Assembly (NCBI GenBank): GCA_028554645.1
Contig: JAQOOI010000017.1
Span: 1,240,001-1,304,000 of the forward strand
Reading direction: 5' to 3'
Source of the DNA: Omphalotus guepiniiformis
Lineage: Eukaryota; Basidiomycota; Agaricomycetes; Agaricales; Omphalotaceae
Length of the DNA stretch: 64,000 nt
Below, in pieces: positions 47,283 through 57,560 of the stretch. The notes under the pieces were generated by a model. That model worked only from the letters and a program-made list of their open reading frames with translations, ran no database searches and was not told where the DNA came from. Every line of letters starts with the position of its first letter. The stretch's first letter is position 1. The position numbers and the translations under genes were made by a program.

Positions 47283-48253
47283 TTAGTCCAAAAACTGCCA
47301 CGTTACTGAAATCGGATAAGTTCTAGTTCACCTGCAAGGTCATTGATGGTACGTACTCTGCAAGATTCCATCACTCAAAGGGGCAAACTGCTGGAATAGG
47401 CCTAAAGACATGTCAAGAGAGTTTTCGTTGTCGCAAGTTGGACAAGCGTCTGCGACAACGGCAGTATGGGTCTTGTATCGTGCGAGGATGTCAGGGTGAA
47501 GTAATAGGTGTGACAATGGTTGGGCATACCTGTTCATTAGCAGTGATTTGAACCCACTTGCCACAATATTGGGATCGTACGTTTAAGTTGCCGTAGCGAT
47601 CAACGTCTGATAACACTATGTTCAATTTGCGTTTCCGAATAGAATGAAGTAAACAAACCTAGGGCTACAATCATGTCGCTGTCACTATGGACCTGTATAA
47701 TCATCAGTCACTCCAAACGGAACGAATCAACGGAAGTAAGTACTTACTGTGCCACAAGCACCCGCGTTGCCATTCTGGTAGTAATATGTACCACTAATCA
47801 CGAATCATTAATAACGACACTAAATCAAGACAGTCGACAGTCGAACGCACACTCCGCCAGTGAACGGTGCATTGGAAGTCAAAGAACTCGGTACATTGGC
47901 CGAAGGTGTACTAGTGGGTTCGGCAGAACTGGAGCTAGAAGAAGGGATGCACCAAGACGGTCGAGCAGACTCTAGATTCTCGGTCGCCTGAAAGATGTTT
48001 AATTAGATAAGAGATAGAACTCGATGAGCATGAGCTGCCTCACCAGCATAGGATGACAACATGTGTTAAAAAAGGAAGCGTTGTTGTGTTGGTTTTCACA
48101 TCCCAGGGCAAGATACCTGGTATGATACTGCTGATATGGCTCTAGATCATTAGTATCATAACTTGAAGGAGTAGTGTCTCTAGGAACGACGACAAGAGCG
48201 TTCACTGAGGAGATAGCAGCAAGAGCAAGAGACACTGCTTGTACGGCGACCAT
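47283..48253 (-). CDS. Small secreted RlpA-like double-psi beta-barrel protein
   Basis: About six exons. A signal peptide (MVAVQAVSLALAAISSVNA) is followed by a Ser/Thr/Pro-rich linker and a C-terminal double-psi barrel with GACGTVHSDSDMIVAL, SQYCGKWVQI, ADACPTCDNENSLDMSLG and ITWQFLD. Cysteine pairs CGT...CGK and CPTC match the family of fungal barwin/expansin-like secreted proteins. A wall-loosening or glycan-binding role is inferred from the family only; no catalytic residues can be claimed. All introns are canonical. The promoter abuts the SCAMP gene's upstream region on the other strand, about 290 bp between starts. Confidence 0.88.
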
Positions 48254-48542
48254 GATTGGTGATTGTGGGATGAAGATTGCAAGAACGCAGAGGGGTTTTA
48301 TAGTCCTCGAAGTGCATATTAAGCTTACATATTGGTAAAGTCATACAGAGTTGTATGTAAGGGAGAAACCGAGGAGACAAATTAAGTTGGAGGAGCACTT
48401 TAGGGCCGCCTTACGGCACACGTTGCCCTCACGGAAGATGCCGTGACTGGCAACCCAGAACAGCCGCGGCATTTCGTGTTTGGTTCATCTTCCCTAGCCA
48501 AACAAACGCCGCTCTCCCAATTCCACACTTCACGACCAAACG

Positions 48543-49858
48543 ATGAGTACGTAGCACGCGAACAAAGAGGCTCCATAATATGGCTAATAACATCTATACA
48601 GGTTTCAACGAGAATCCTTTTGCTTCTTCTCATTCTCTCGACACGAATCCCTTTGATGATCCTCCCTCTCAGCAAGCACAGGATGCTACTAGACTTGAAG
48701 AGCTTCGCAGGCGCGAGGCTGAACTTGAACGTCGCGAACAAGAACTCAATGCAAAAGCAGAGCAGATAATGCATCATGGCAAAAATAATTGGCCATATTG
48801 TAGGTCCGCTCTTCAACCTTCGTGTTCTGCGTCTGATCTTCCGCAGTCTTCCCTCTAATATACCACGACATTTCGGTGGAAATCCCAGAAGCCTCTCGAC
48901 CTCTTATCACACGTCTCTATCAGCTTTGGCTGGTCCTTCTCGGTACCCTTATACTGAATATGATTGCATGCATCTTCATCCTTATTGCTGGGTCCTCGGA
49001 TGGTGGTAGGGACGTGGGCGCATCCATAGGGTATTCAACGTCGTCATTCGCTGACTAGAGCTTGTCTGACACGTCTGATGCAGCTATCTTTTCGTGATAT
49101 CAGTCACCTCCTTCCTTCTGTGGTATCGGTGAGTTGGTGGATATACTTTTGGCCCCTCTGTAATTTAATTCCAGAACATGTAGACCAATCTATAACGGAT
49201 ACATGAAGGCATGTACTTCTTAGATTCCCCTTCTCTTTTAAGCTGTCTGATTATTTTTGGGACCGTTCCAGGAACAATCCCTGTACTACTGTAAGATCCT
49301 ATGATCCTCTTGTGTCCGCCCTGACGTTTAATACTTTGCTTCGCAAGACCTCTACTTCTTCTTTTGCGGCTTCCACCTCCTCTTCAGTGTATACATGTGA
49401 GCTCATCTTCTGTATCCTATCCCCCATCTTATCTGACTCGGTACTAGGATTATCGGTGTGCCAAGGTATGCAATGCTGACGTTTCCGAGGTGTTGTTCTA
49501 CTCACCCCTCGGTTTTCATAAGCACCGGCTCAGCCGGTCTCATACAGACCATCCAGATGTTCGTGGGTCATCATTGGGTTGCTGCTGTCTTAGGTTTAGT
49601 CGCTACTGTGGGCTGGACCCTTCAGGGGGTTGGTAACGCGTTCTATTATCGCCAAGTACGTGAAAGCCTTCTGGTTGCGTTAGCCTCCCTTTTTAAATGA
49701 ACCCCTAAGATATACGCCCATCACACCGCCGCGGGCCACACAATGGAGAAGGTGAGCAGGATTTGAATGTTTGTATGCTACTGCTTTGGCTCATTTTGTT
49801 GCAGGCGAAGTCAGAGCTGGCTACACATGGCGCCAAAGCTTACTTTACACGAGGATGA
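48543..49858 (+). CDS. Secretory carrier-associated membrane protein (SCAMP)
   Basis: About ten short exons from ATG at 48543. N-terminal NPF motifs (ENPF, TNPF) that bind EH-domain proteins are followed by a charged coiled coil (RRREAELERREQELN) and FFPLIYHDISVEIPE, then four hydrophobic spans: LVLLGTLILNMIACIFILIAG, YLFVISVTSFLLWYRP, FCGFHLLFSVYMIIGVPS and WVAAVLGLVATVGWTL. SCAMPs recycle between endosomes and the plasma membrane. Intron 49209-49271 uses a GC donor (GCATGT). Confidence 0.88.
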
Positions 49859-50553
49859 GTAATAAAGTATGGGTATCGTGACTTAAGTAAGTAGTACAAT
49901 TTGGCCTGGGTCCGAAGCAGGAAGATCTCATGTCAGTGTACCGCGCATGCCTGCGGGATGACATTAGCTTTTCGCGAGCCCCTTTCACTAGTTCTCGGAT
50001 TCAAGCTCAACGTTCAGGCCAGGTCTGAGTTGGACTATTTTTATAGGATATGTTGTTACCTTAGTACGGACTGCGCAGGCATGCCCTTTTCTTGGAGCTT
50101 GTATTTTAGGTTCTCCTGGTATACGGTCTATTTAGCGCCTAAATTTCCATGTCCTCTTCGAAATCACGATTGTGTAATCTTAAAGAGTTACGATATAGTC
50201 ACTGTTGGCAAGCAAATGAGGGGCTCCTTGAGACTCGGACAACGGGTGAAATGGATGAGCGCAAAAAGCAGATGTCTGTATCTAGACCACTGTCAAGTCT
50301 GTCAACAATAGGGGTTTACCAAACGCCAACTGACATTAGTACACAATGCGTTCACAAAGTGTGCGCTTGAAATCACTTAGGCTTCACTGAGAAAGTGACA
50401 AAGGCTCCTCGGGCACAGAAATAATAGTCGTTCCCAAAAGGGGCAACATTTTTTCGCTCCTCTAAAGCGTTTAGTGAGAGTCGAGGCAGACAGAGAATAC
50501 AGAGACAAGCCCGAGGCAAGACTAGTAGCGCAAAGTGGATACCTGGTAGCTAC
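49859..50553. other. Intergenic region between convergent genes
   Basis: About 695 bp between the SCAMP and DBP9 stop codons. A 136-codon plus-strand frame (49901-50311) has no recognisable domain and codon texture unlike its neighbours; I treat it as chance. No repeat or RNA seen. Confidence 0.5.
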
Positions 50554-52814
50554 TCATCGACCAAACTTCTTCAACGGGTCTGATTTCTTCTTTCCTCCTC
50601 TTCCACCGCCACCGCTCCTGCCTCCTCGGCCCCGAGAGCGGCCCCGTTGTCCATTTTTTCTAAAAGGTACAAATCCAGCCGGCTTTTCGCTTGGTGTTTC
50701 TTCCGCAGCTGCTCCAGGTAAAGGCGCAGTACGAGGAAGAAGATATTTCGGAACATGCTTCATATGTGGCTGCACTCTAGTCGGATGTAGAGGCTTGTCG
50801 TGTCGGAGATATTCTAGGTCCAGCGGGTTGTCCTCAAAGTGGGCCTAACCATGAGACGAATCAATCGATCAGTAACTACTGCGAGGCTTGACGGACACCT
50901 TACCTTGAGTTTGTCGGAATTCAAAATCTCCGTTTTCAACTCCTTTATCCTGGCCTCCTTGATGGCGCTCCTCGTCACAGAACGAAGAGCATCTTCCATT
51001 CTATACCTGAACGCCTCGACCTGCTTCATGTCAAACTTATACTCCTTTATTTTGCTCCCCCTTGCACCCTGCTCTTTTTCTATTCTGCTGAACACGGTTT
51101 CATCGTTCTTCGCACTCGGTAAACATCCAACCACCTTGTTCTTTCCCCACTGGTCCTTGGGTACGACGAACGATAATGCCATGCCTGTTCTTCCGGCGCG
51201 CGCCGTACGTCCAACGCGATGCGTGTATGACCGTGATGAAGACGGGAGGTCAAAATTTAGTACACACGCTACGTCCACAAAGTCGACGCCGCGAGTGACG
51301 CCGTACTCCTTATCGTTCCCTCCTTTGTGATGTTTTCGTTTGCGAGATTTGCTCGAGTCATTGGCGGGAGGCGCAGGTGATCGCTTACGTTTGCGACTTG
51401 AGCTTTCTGGTTCTGAAGCGGTCGGCTCTTCGCGCTGAGTGGATGTGACTAGAGAAGAATAAAAACCTTAAGAAAAGGTCTTGATCTGAGCGTTCATAAA
51501 CTAAATGCTTACACTCTTCTGCAACATCGCCATCGACTTCCTGTTCTTCTTCTGAGTCCGAGTCATCCTCTGTACCCTGCACCCCGCTCTCATCTGTCGC
51601 GATGATATAGTCGTAAACACCTTTGTTAAACTCCTGGACTGTATGATACCTGAACAGCTTTGAAATTTAGACAAACGACGTAGGCGTGAAAAATCTACCT
51701 TGAATTTAGTGGTAATTCAGAGTTGAGGACGCAACTCTTTATTGAGAACTGCTCAAGGAACAGCTTCAGGCGGTAGCTACGGTCAACATCGTTGACGAAC
51801 AGGATGCATTTCCCTCGTATGAGCCTCAGCTTCAGAACGACATATGTCAGGAGGAACTTGTCGACTTCGGAGCACCTGCAAAGTGATTTAGCCACTGTCT
51901 TTAGGAATTCAGATATTGCTTACTGGACAGCAAATTGACTGAGATGAGCTGCTTCGTCCTCACCGTCTTCGAGCTTGAGGATTGCGGGACTTCGGAGTGT
52001 TAGGCCTTTTAGCAGTTCGACGTCTTCGGTCATAGTTGCACTCATGAGGAAAGACTGAAACACTTTTGGGAGATACGTCCCGCTGAATATGGTCCGTATG
52101 TCTTCGTCATGACCGTATGAGAGAATCAAGTCTGCCTCATCGATGACTAACGACTCTAATGACGATGCAATTAATGTCTAGTGTAGTGGTCAGATAGTAG
52201 ACTTGAAGAGGTCATTGACTGGGCGTACTTTAGATTGAAAAAGGGATAGAGCACGGGATGGTGTGGCTATTACAATGTCAGGCCGATCCGACAGAAGATT
52301 TCTACAAGCATGGATCAGCCGGCAAAGAGACGGAACGTTGTAGTACTTACCGTTGAAGGTGGGATGTTGCGATCGAAGCTATGTTGGCAATGAAGACATC
52401 CTCACAGTATTTGCAAAGATCCTTGAGATACGCCGACACTTGTTCAGACAGTTCACGAGTGGGTACGAGAATTAGGGCACGGGTAGCTTGTCTAGTTGGA
52501 TCGTCCAGGTCCAAAGCCTGTGTATACCGAGATCAACTTCCAACATTGCGCGATATCGGTAGTGCGAGCCTCACATTTTTGGCACTCAATATCTTTTGCA
52601 CGACTGGTATACAATACGCAGCAGTCTTTCCGCTTCCTGTCCTGGCGCGCGCGAGAATATCTCTACTCTCAAGAGCTAGTGGTATTGCTTTTGCCTGCAC
52701 CAATGTGGGACGGGCAAAGCCCATATCTGCAAGGGCCCGAAGTAGACGAGCATCGAGAAGATGGGAGAAAGAGGAGAAGGTAGCTTTTGTGTCGACCAGA
52801 TGAGCCTCCACCAT
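50554..52814 (-). CDS. DBP9: DBP9/DDX56 DEAD-box RNA helicase
   Basis: About ten exons from ATG at 52814 ([13 protein letters not shown]). Helicase motifs: Q-motif area [16 protein letters not shown], Walker [36 protein letters not shown] in [12 protein letters not shown] in SFLMSATM, and [13 protein letters not shown]. An acidic/basic insertion ([17 protein letters not shown]) splits the second RecA domain before RGVDFVDV, a feature of Dbp9. The C-terminus is RG-rich ([14 protein letters not shown]). Role: 27S pre-rRNA processing and 60S subunit assembly. Its start lies only 43 bp from that of ZNHIT2. Confidence 0.93.
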
Positions 52815-52857
52815 TGCAGTCCACTTCCAAAAAAATGAGCGGACTTTGAATCCACTC

Positions 52858-54340
52858 ATGCTTTCTGTCGACCATGATTCCAATGTCGTCTGCAAAATGC
52901 AAGTCTCTCATTTCTTCAGATCGAATTCAATTGCTTAGATCTACAAAAGATGTCGCAGGCAAATTGCGAGATACACTTGTCCAGCTTGCAACCTACCGTA
53001 TTGCTCTTTGACATGTTTTAGATCTTCGGTACGGTTTCTGATGTAATTTATCCCTCGGTTTTTTCATTCTCGTTCTTCGGCCCATACGAATTGCTCCGAA
53101 GCCTTTTACAAGAAAGAGCTGGAGGTTGATATCCGGTCTCAGCCTTCAAAAACAACAGAAGAACGGTCAAGGATGATGGAAATCTTAAAGCGCTTCGAAG
53201 AGGATGACCTTGAGAATAGTGAAGCACTTGAAGATTCTGATGATGACGACGATCTTGTGAGACGATTTGAGGGAATAGACCTTGGTGAGCGCGTTTTATC
53301 CGACGATTTCCGGAGTAGACTCGAGCTCTGAATAGAATCCGCAACACCTGACGCTCTGTGGTCAATATTGTCCTCCGAAGAAAAAGCGAAATTCGTGAAA
53401 GCGATGGATAATCCTTCCAGTGATCTAGCTCGACAACTCTTAGCCAGCGAGGAACTGCAGAAAGAAACACGTAAACCATGGTGGGAAGCTTCATCTGAGA
53501 TACAGGGTGATTTGAATGTTGACATTGCTGAACGCCATGGCGAGAAGCCCGATTTAATACGCGTACCTTTAAAAATGGTCAAACCGGCTCCTGTCGGCCC
53601 TCCTCTCATCTACAACTTATGTGCTATATGGTCCGTGCGTTTTACTATCCTTGCGACTCCTGCTCATTTGAATATTTAGCGTAGCATACGCGTTTACGAC
53701 GCGCCGTCTTGCTATATCCCCGTTGTGTTCAATTGACCCTGTCAGTTCTGATATTCAAGAGGCGAAGCACCATATATCTCAGCTCGTTCCGTTCCTAGCA
53801 GAGCGGAAAGCAACGACACTGTATACCAGCGTCTCCGCCATGATGACTGATATATGGTCTCGGTTCGACGAAGTGAATGCCTCTTACTTTTCATGCCCGT
53901 CTTGCCAACTGAAGCGCGAATGATAGGACCAGATCTCTCAAACGACTTTCTCCCTATTAATGCGAGATACTGCTACATTAATTCAACCACTCCCCGTTGG
54001 CGAAATATCTACCTCGGAGTTGCCCAAGGAAAATGTCGACATCAACTCACATCCGAACAGGATGCCTGTGCTAGTTCTGTCTGACTTGTATCGGATGTAC
54101 AATCCTCCGAGTCGACGTGAAAGCAAAATCGATCATGTTGCCCATAAGCTACTGTATTATGCTGCACATATCCTGTCCACTCCGCCCATTGTTCTGCGAT
54201 CACTTGCCAACGAGATTGCTGTGAGGTCGATGGATACTATGTCACACGACGCATCCTCAGGCGTAAAAACTGTTCGACCTGAGAACGAAACATTGGTTGA
54301 AGCTGCACACGAGACAAGAGGGCTAATCAGCGAGCTGTAG
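52858..54340 (+). CDS. ZNHIT2-type HIT zinc finger protein
   Basis: Six exons (52858-52898, 52950-53028, 53080-53284, 53336-53630, 53680-53872, 53927-54340) give 408 residues. The HIT finger reads [19 protein letters not shown] and AHTNC, then [11 protein letters not shown] and an acidic block. In human cells ZNHIT2 links the R2TP/Hsp90 system to U5 snRNP assembly. Intron 1 (52899-52949) has a GC donor (GCAAGT), which is what provides the second zinc cysteine spacing. Intron 2 (53029-53079) has no AG at all: it begins GTACGG, ends TCTTCG and is flanked by TCTTCGG repeats; the frame is the same on both sides with one TAA between. All other junctions are canonical. Confidence 0.85.
53023..53080 (+). 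repeat. Direct-repeat intron I in ZNHIT2 (TCTTCGG x2, 51-nt unit)
   Basis: TCTTCGG at 53023-53029 and 53074-53080. The segment has a GTACGG start and a T-rich 3' end but no AG dinucleotide before the zinc-ligand exon (AHTNC). Without removal, an in-frame TAA at 53044-53046 ends the protein. Confidence 0.7.
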
Positions 54341-54551
54341 GAGGCTGTAGGATGATATATGTAGCTATGTCGGCAACCAATGAGAATGATTGAAATATGA
54401 CATACAAGACACAAACATAAAGTTGTTGATTGGTTCCGCGAAATGAGCGAGTACCTGCACAGTTGCGATCAAAACATGCTAGGTCAGCATATCTCCGCGT
54501 TCCAAGAAAACTTCTGCTTCAATTCAAGCTCGACGCCCGTAGTCGTCCCTC

Positions 54552-56018
54552 ATGTCTTCTTCCATCCAGCAACCTTCCCCAACTGCTTCAATAATCTCGA
54601 GCGATTCACTCACTGATTGCGGTTCAGCTAGTGGCTCAGATTCTTTCTTAGGGCTGAGAGTTGCCTCGATATTCATTATTCTCATCGGATCCTCATCTGG
54701 TGCTCTCTTCCCTGTGCTGGCCAGAAGATCGAAGTACATCCATGTGCCAAAAGGACTTTTCGAGTGCGTGCTTCAGGATCTGTGTTCATTGTCAATGATG
54801 ACCGATGTCTTTCGCTTTCTTCTCCAAAGTTTTGCAAAATATTTTGGCTCTGGTGTTATTGTGGGTCCCGAATCATTCCGCCGTCAGGTTTCTCTAGTAA
54901 CACGCTCTCGAACGATAGATTGCCACAGCATTCATACATTTGCTTTCCCCAGCACTCGATGCATTAGGTTCAGAATGTTTATCGGAGGCATGGAGTGACT
55001 ACGTATGTCTGCTCAGGTCTCAAATAATTTAATTTCTTGAGCTGAATTGCTTTGCAGCCATACGCCCTTGCTCTCTGTCTTCTGAGCATTTTCTCAATAT
55101 TCATTGTCGAACTCATTGCCTTTCGATGGGGGACAGCAAAACTCGCCCAAATTGGGATGCATCATGGTATATATTCTCCTCTACCATCATGAGGCGGCTT
55201 TTCACAGCTTTTCACTATTGGTCTTCGTTTAACAGATGCACATGGGCATGATATCGGCTCACATGCCGCACATGGTCCGGAAGGCAACAATATTGACTTG
55301 CCTCAAGATCCCGAAAGCGCGACATCTGCGGAGGGACGTGACGAGAAGCATCATCACAGTCGTCCAGTTCTAGATACAGCTAGTGCTCAGATTATCGGAG
55401 TGGCCATCTTAGAATTTGGTGTTGCTTTGCATAGGTGAGAGTTTTCATATCTTCCACACGAAGGTTGCTAAATTGATCCCAGCGTTCTCATAGGGCTTAC
55501 CCTCGCTGTGAATGAAAATTTCAAAATCTTGTTTATAGTCTTAGTTTTCCATCGTAAGTGTCGTCTTTCGTGAATTTATCGCCCAATTAACCCTATCCGC
55601 AGAAACTTTCGAAGGCTTGGGTATCGGTTCACGGCTTGCTTATATGCAACTTCCGCAAAAGTACAATTATGTACCCTTGATAGGAGCAATAATCTATGGC
55701 CTTACGACCCCAATCGGAATAGCCGTCGGGTTGGGTGTCAGAACTTCATATAACCCTGACAGCTCCACCGCGTCAATCGTCAGCGGTGTGCTCGATTCGC
55801 TGAGCTCTGGTATTCTCATATATACAGGTCTTGTCGAGGTAATCACCTTTCGTTTGATAGTATTGCTCTCGGTGCTCATTCGGCTACCCTAGTTGCTTGC
55901 CCATGAATTCCTATTCAACAAAGAGATGATGGAAAGCTCAAATACAAAACTCGCCTATGCACTCGGCTCTATGCTTCTCGGATGCGGGATAATGGCTCTC
56001 CTGGGCAAATGGGCATAA
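54552..56018 (+). CDS. ZIP-family zinc transporter
   Basis: About seven exons from ATG at 54552. Eight hydrophobic spans can be followed: LRVASIFIILIGSSSGALFP, FGSGVI-IATAFIHLLSPALDAL, YALALCLLSIFSIFIVEL, then a cytosolic His-rich loop (HGHDIGSHAAHG), IIGVAILEFGVALHSVLIGL, ILFIVLVFHQTFEGLGIG (metal-binding HxxxE), AIIYGLTTPIGIAVGLG, IVSGVLDSLSSGILIYTG and ALGSMLLGCGIMALL. These match fungal Zrt1/Zrt2 transporters of the plasma membrane. Expected to be regulated by zinc status; no zinc-response element was identified. All introns canonical. Confidence 0.92.
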
Positions 56019-56412
56019 CAACCCCCTCGGTGTCTCGGCGTATATCTTCTTCGCCGAGTGTTTTCAACAACGAACAGGACACCATTTGATGAATTTTAAC
56101 GCCAATGACTGAACGCTTTCTCGTCGGATCTACTATGGGACAAATGTACGCTGAATCAATCGTTATTTGCTTACGATCGAACATTGTCTGTACGATACGT
56201 GTCTTACATAACATTCTATATCATACTCTGAATGTAATATTTACGATGTACCTGTGGCCAGCCTGAATTGACGCGACGCGAAGGAATGAGGCTGGCAGGA
56301 CGTGACATTCACGTGAACGCACCCTTAGCAATCAGACCTACTCAGAGTTAGAGCATTTCCGTATTCTATGGCTCTTCCCTGCTCAATCTGAGCCTCACCT
56401 TCACTCATAACG
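56019..56412. other. Intergenic region
   Basis: About 390 bp between the ZIP transporter stop and ERV1 start. Contains CACGTG-like GTGACATTCACGTGAA around 56303-56318, otherwise nothing notable. Confidence 0.45.
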
Positions 56413-56994
56413 ATGCCAGAGCCCACTACTGAGCAGTCCTCGAAGCAAAATGCTTCTCTACCACCGGGAATGGTGATAGGTCCGGATGGAAAACCCTGCA
56501 AAATCTGTACTGCATTTCGTCACTGGAAAGCCGTTCCTGCTTCTCCCAACGACAAGGAAAAGTCTCGGGAAGGGAAGAAAGTTGCGGCTGTGGCTGCTGG
56601 TACAGCTGCCTTGACTGCTACTAAGACTGCTTCCCGACCAGACTCTCCCCCAGCCAACTGTCCTCCAGACGTTGAACAGCTCGGTCGTGCAACATGGACG
56701 TTTCTACATACCACTGCGGCGTATTACCCTGAACGACCAACGCCCACGCAGCGTGCAAACATGCTCTCGCTCATCCGCGCGCTACCTCTACTATACCCTT
56801 GCACAAATTGTGCGACTGATTTCGGTGAGGATATGAAAGGCCATCCGCCGGATGTTAGTGGAAGGGTTGGGCTGAGTCGGTGGTTGTGTGAAAGACATAA
56901 TGAGGTCAATTCGAAACTTGGAAAGCAGGCGTTTGATTGTGCGAAGACTGATGAGAGGTGGAAGGATGGTCCGGCTGATGGTAGTTGTGACTAA
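56413..56994 (+). CDS. ERV1: ERV1/ALR sulfhydryl oxidase of the mitochondrial intermembrane space
   Basis: Single exon, 193 residues. The shuttle pair CKIC lies in the N-terminal GKPCKICTAFRHW; the FAD-binding core has LGRATWTFLHTTAAYYP, the active-site CTNC in LYPCTNCATDFGED, and LCERHNEVNSKLGK, followed by the structural cysteine in FDCAKTDERW. Erv1 reoxidises Mia40 in the disulfide relay and passes electrons to cytochrome c. The absence of introns is unusual among its neighbours. Confidence 0.95.
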   Translation: MPEPTTEQSSKQNASLPPGMVIGPDGKPCKICTAFRHWKAVPASPNDKEKSREGKKVAAVAAGTAALTATKTASRPDSPPANCPPDVEQLGRATWTFLHTTAAYYPERPTPTQRANMLSLIRALPLLYPCTNCATDFGEDMKGHPPDVSGRVGLSRWLCERHNEVNSKLGKQAFDCAKTDERWKDGPADGSCD

Positions 56995-57560
56995 CGGTAC
57001 GATCGTGAGTGTTCGTTCTCTGACTTTCGTTCATGAATGGCTCAGTCCTATTTGGCAGTAATGTTGTATACCTTTGGAATATAGTATATCGCTCTGCTCA
57101 GTTCATAGACAACATATGGGACTCGAACCATTTTGTAGCGCTCGGGTCTTCACTTATAGTAAGCTTCACTCTTTCAGTGGCGAATCACAGTAAGTACTGC
57201 AATGGAAATCTGCAAGGGTAAGTATAAGTAATTCAGTAAGGAGCATATTAAATGAGTTGATATGTAGAACGATTTGTCGATTTGTCGAACTTGAACTGAA
57301 CTGAACGATATTCAGCAAACAAATCAATTCAAATGTAATTTATGCAGACACTATTCTACTCTGACTCTGTGCTTCACGTGCACTGGCAGACATAAATTGA
57401 AAGGATTGTGAAGAAGAGAAGCTTCGGCGGTTGCCATTATTTATTTAATTTTCTGTCAACGACAATATTTCATATAACATACATACAGCTAATACCTCGG
57501 CCCTCCACTTGGCTCTTGCTTGACCGCCACGACATTCACCGTCCTCAGTCGAGAGTCGAG
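56995..57560. other. Intergenic region
   Basis: About 565 bp between ERV1 and the mannosidase. A GGTTCGAGTCC string on the minus strand (near 57118-57129) resembles a tRNA B box but no cloverleaf folds around it. Short repeated GAACTGAACTGAAC at about 57290-57305. Confidence 0.45.

Noticed and set aside
49901..50311. 136-codon plus-strand frame
   Set aside because: No domain, no splice context, lies in a 3' intergenic region between convergent genes.
53873..53960. Apparent +1 frameshift in ZNHIT2 ([10 protein letters not shown] versus LMRDTATL)
   Set aside because: An intron from 53873 to the TAG ending at 53926 restores one continuous frame ([20 protein letters not shown]) with canonical GT-AG ends.
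57100..57240. tRNA gene suggested by a GGTTCGAGTCC string
   Set aside because: No T-arm, anticodon arm or acceptor stem pairs around it.
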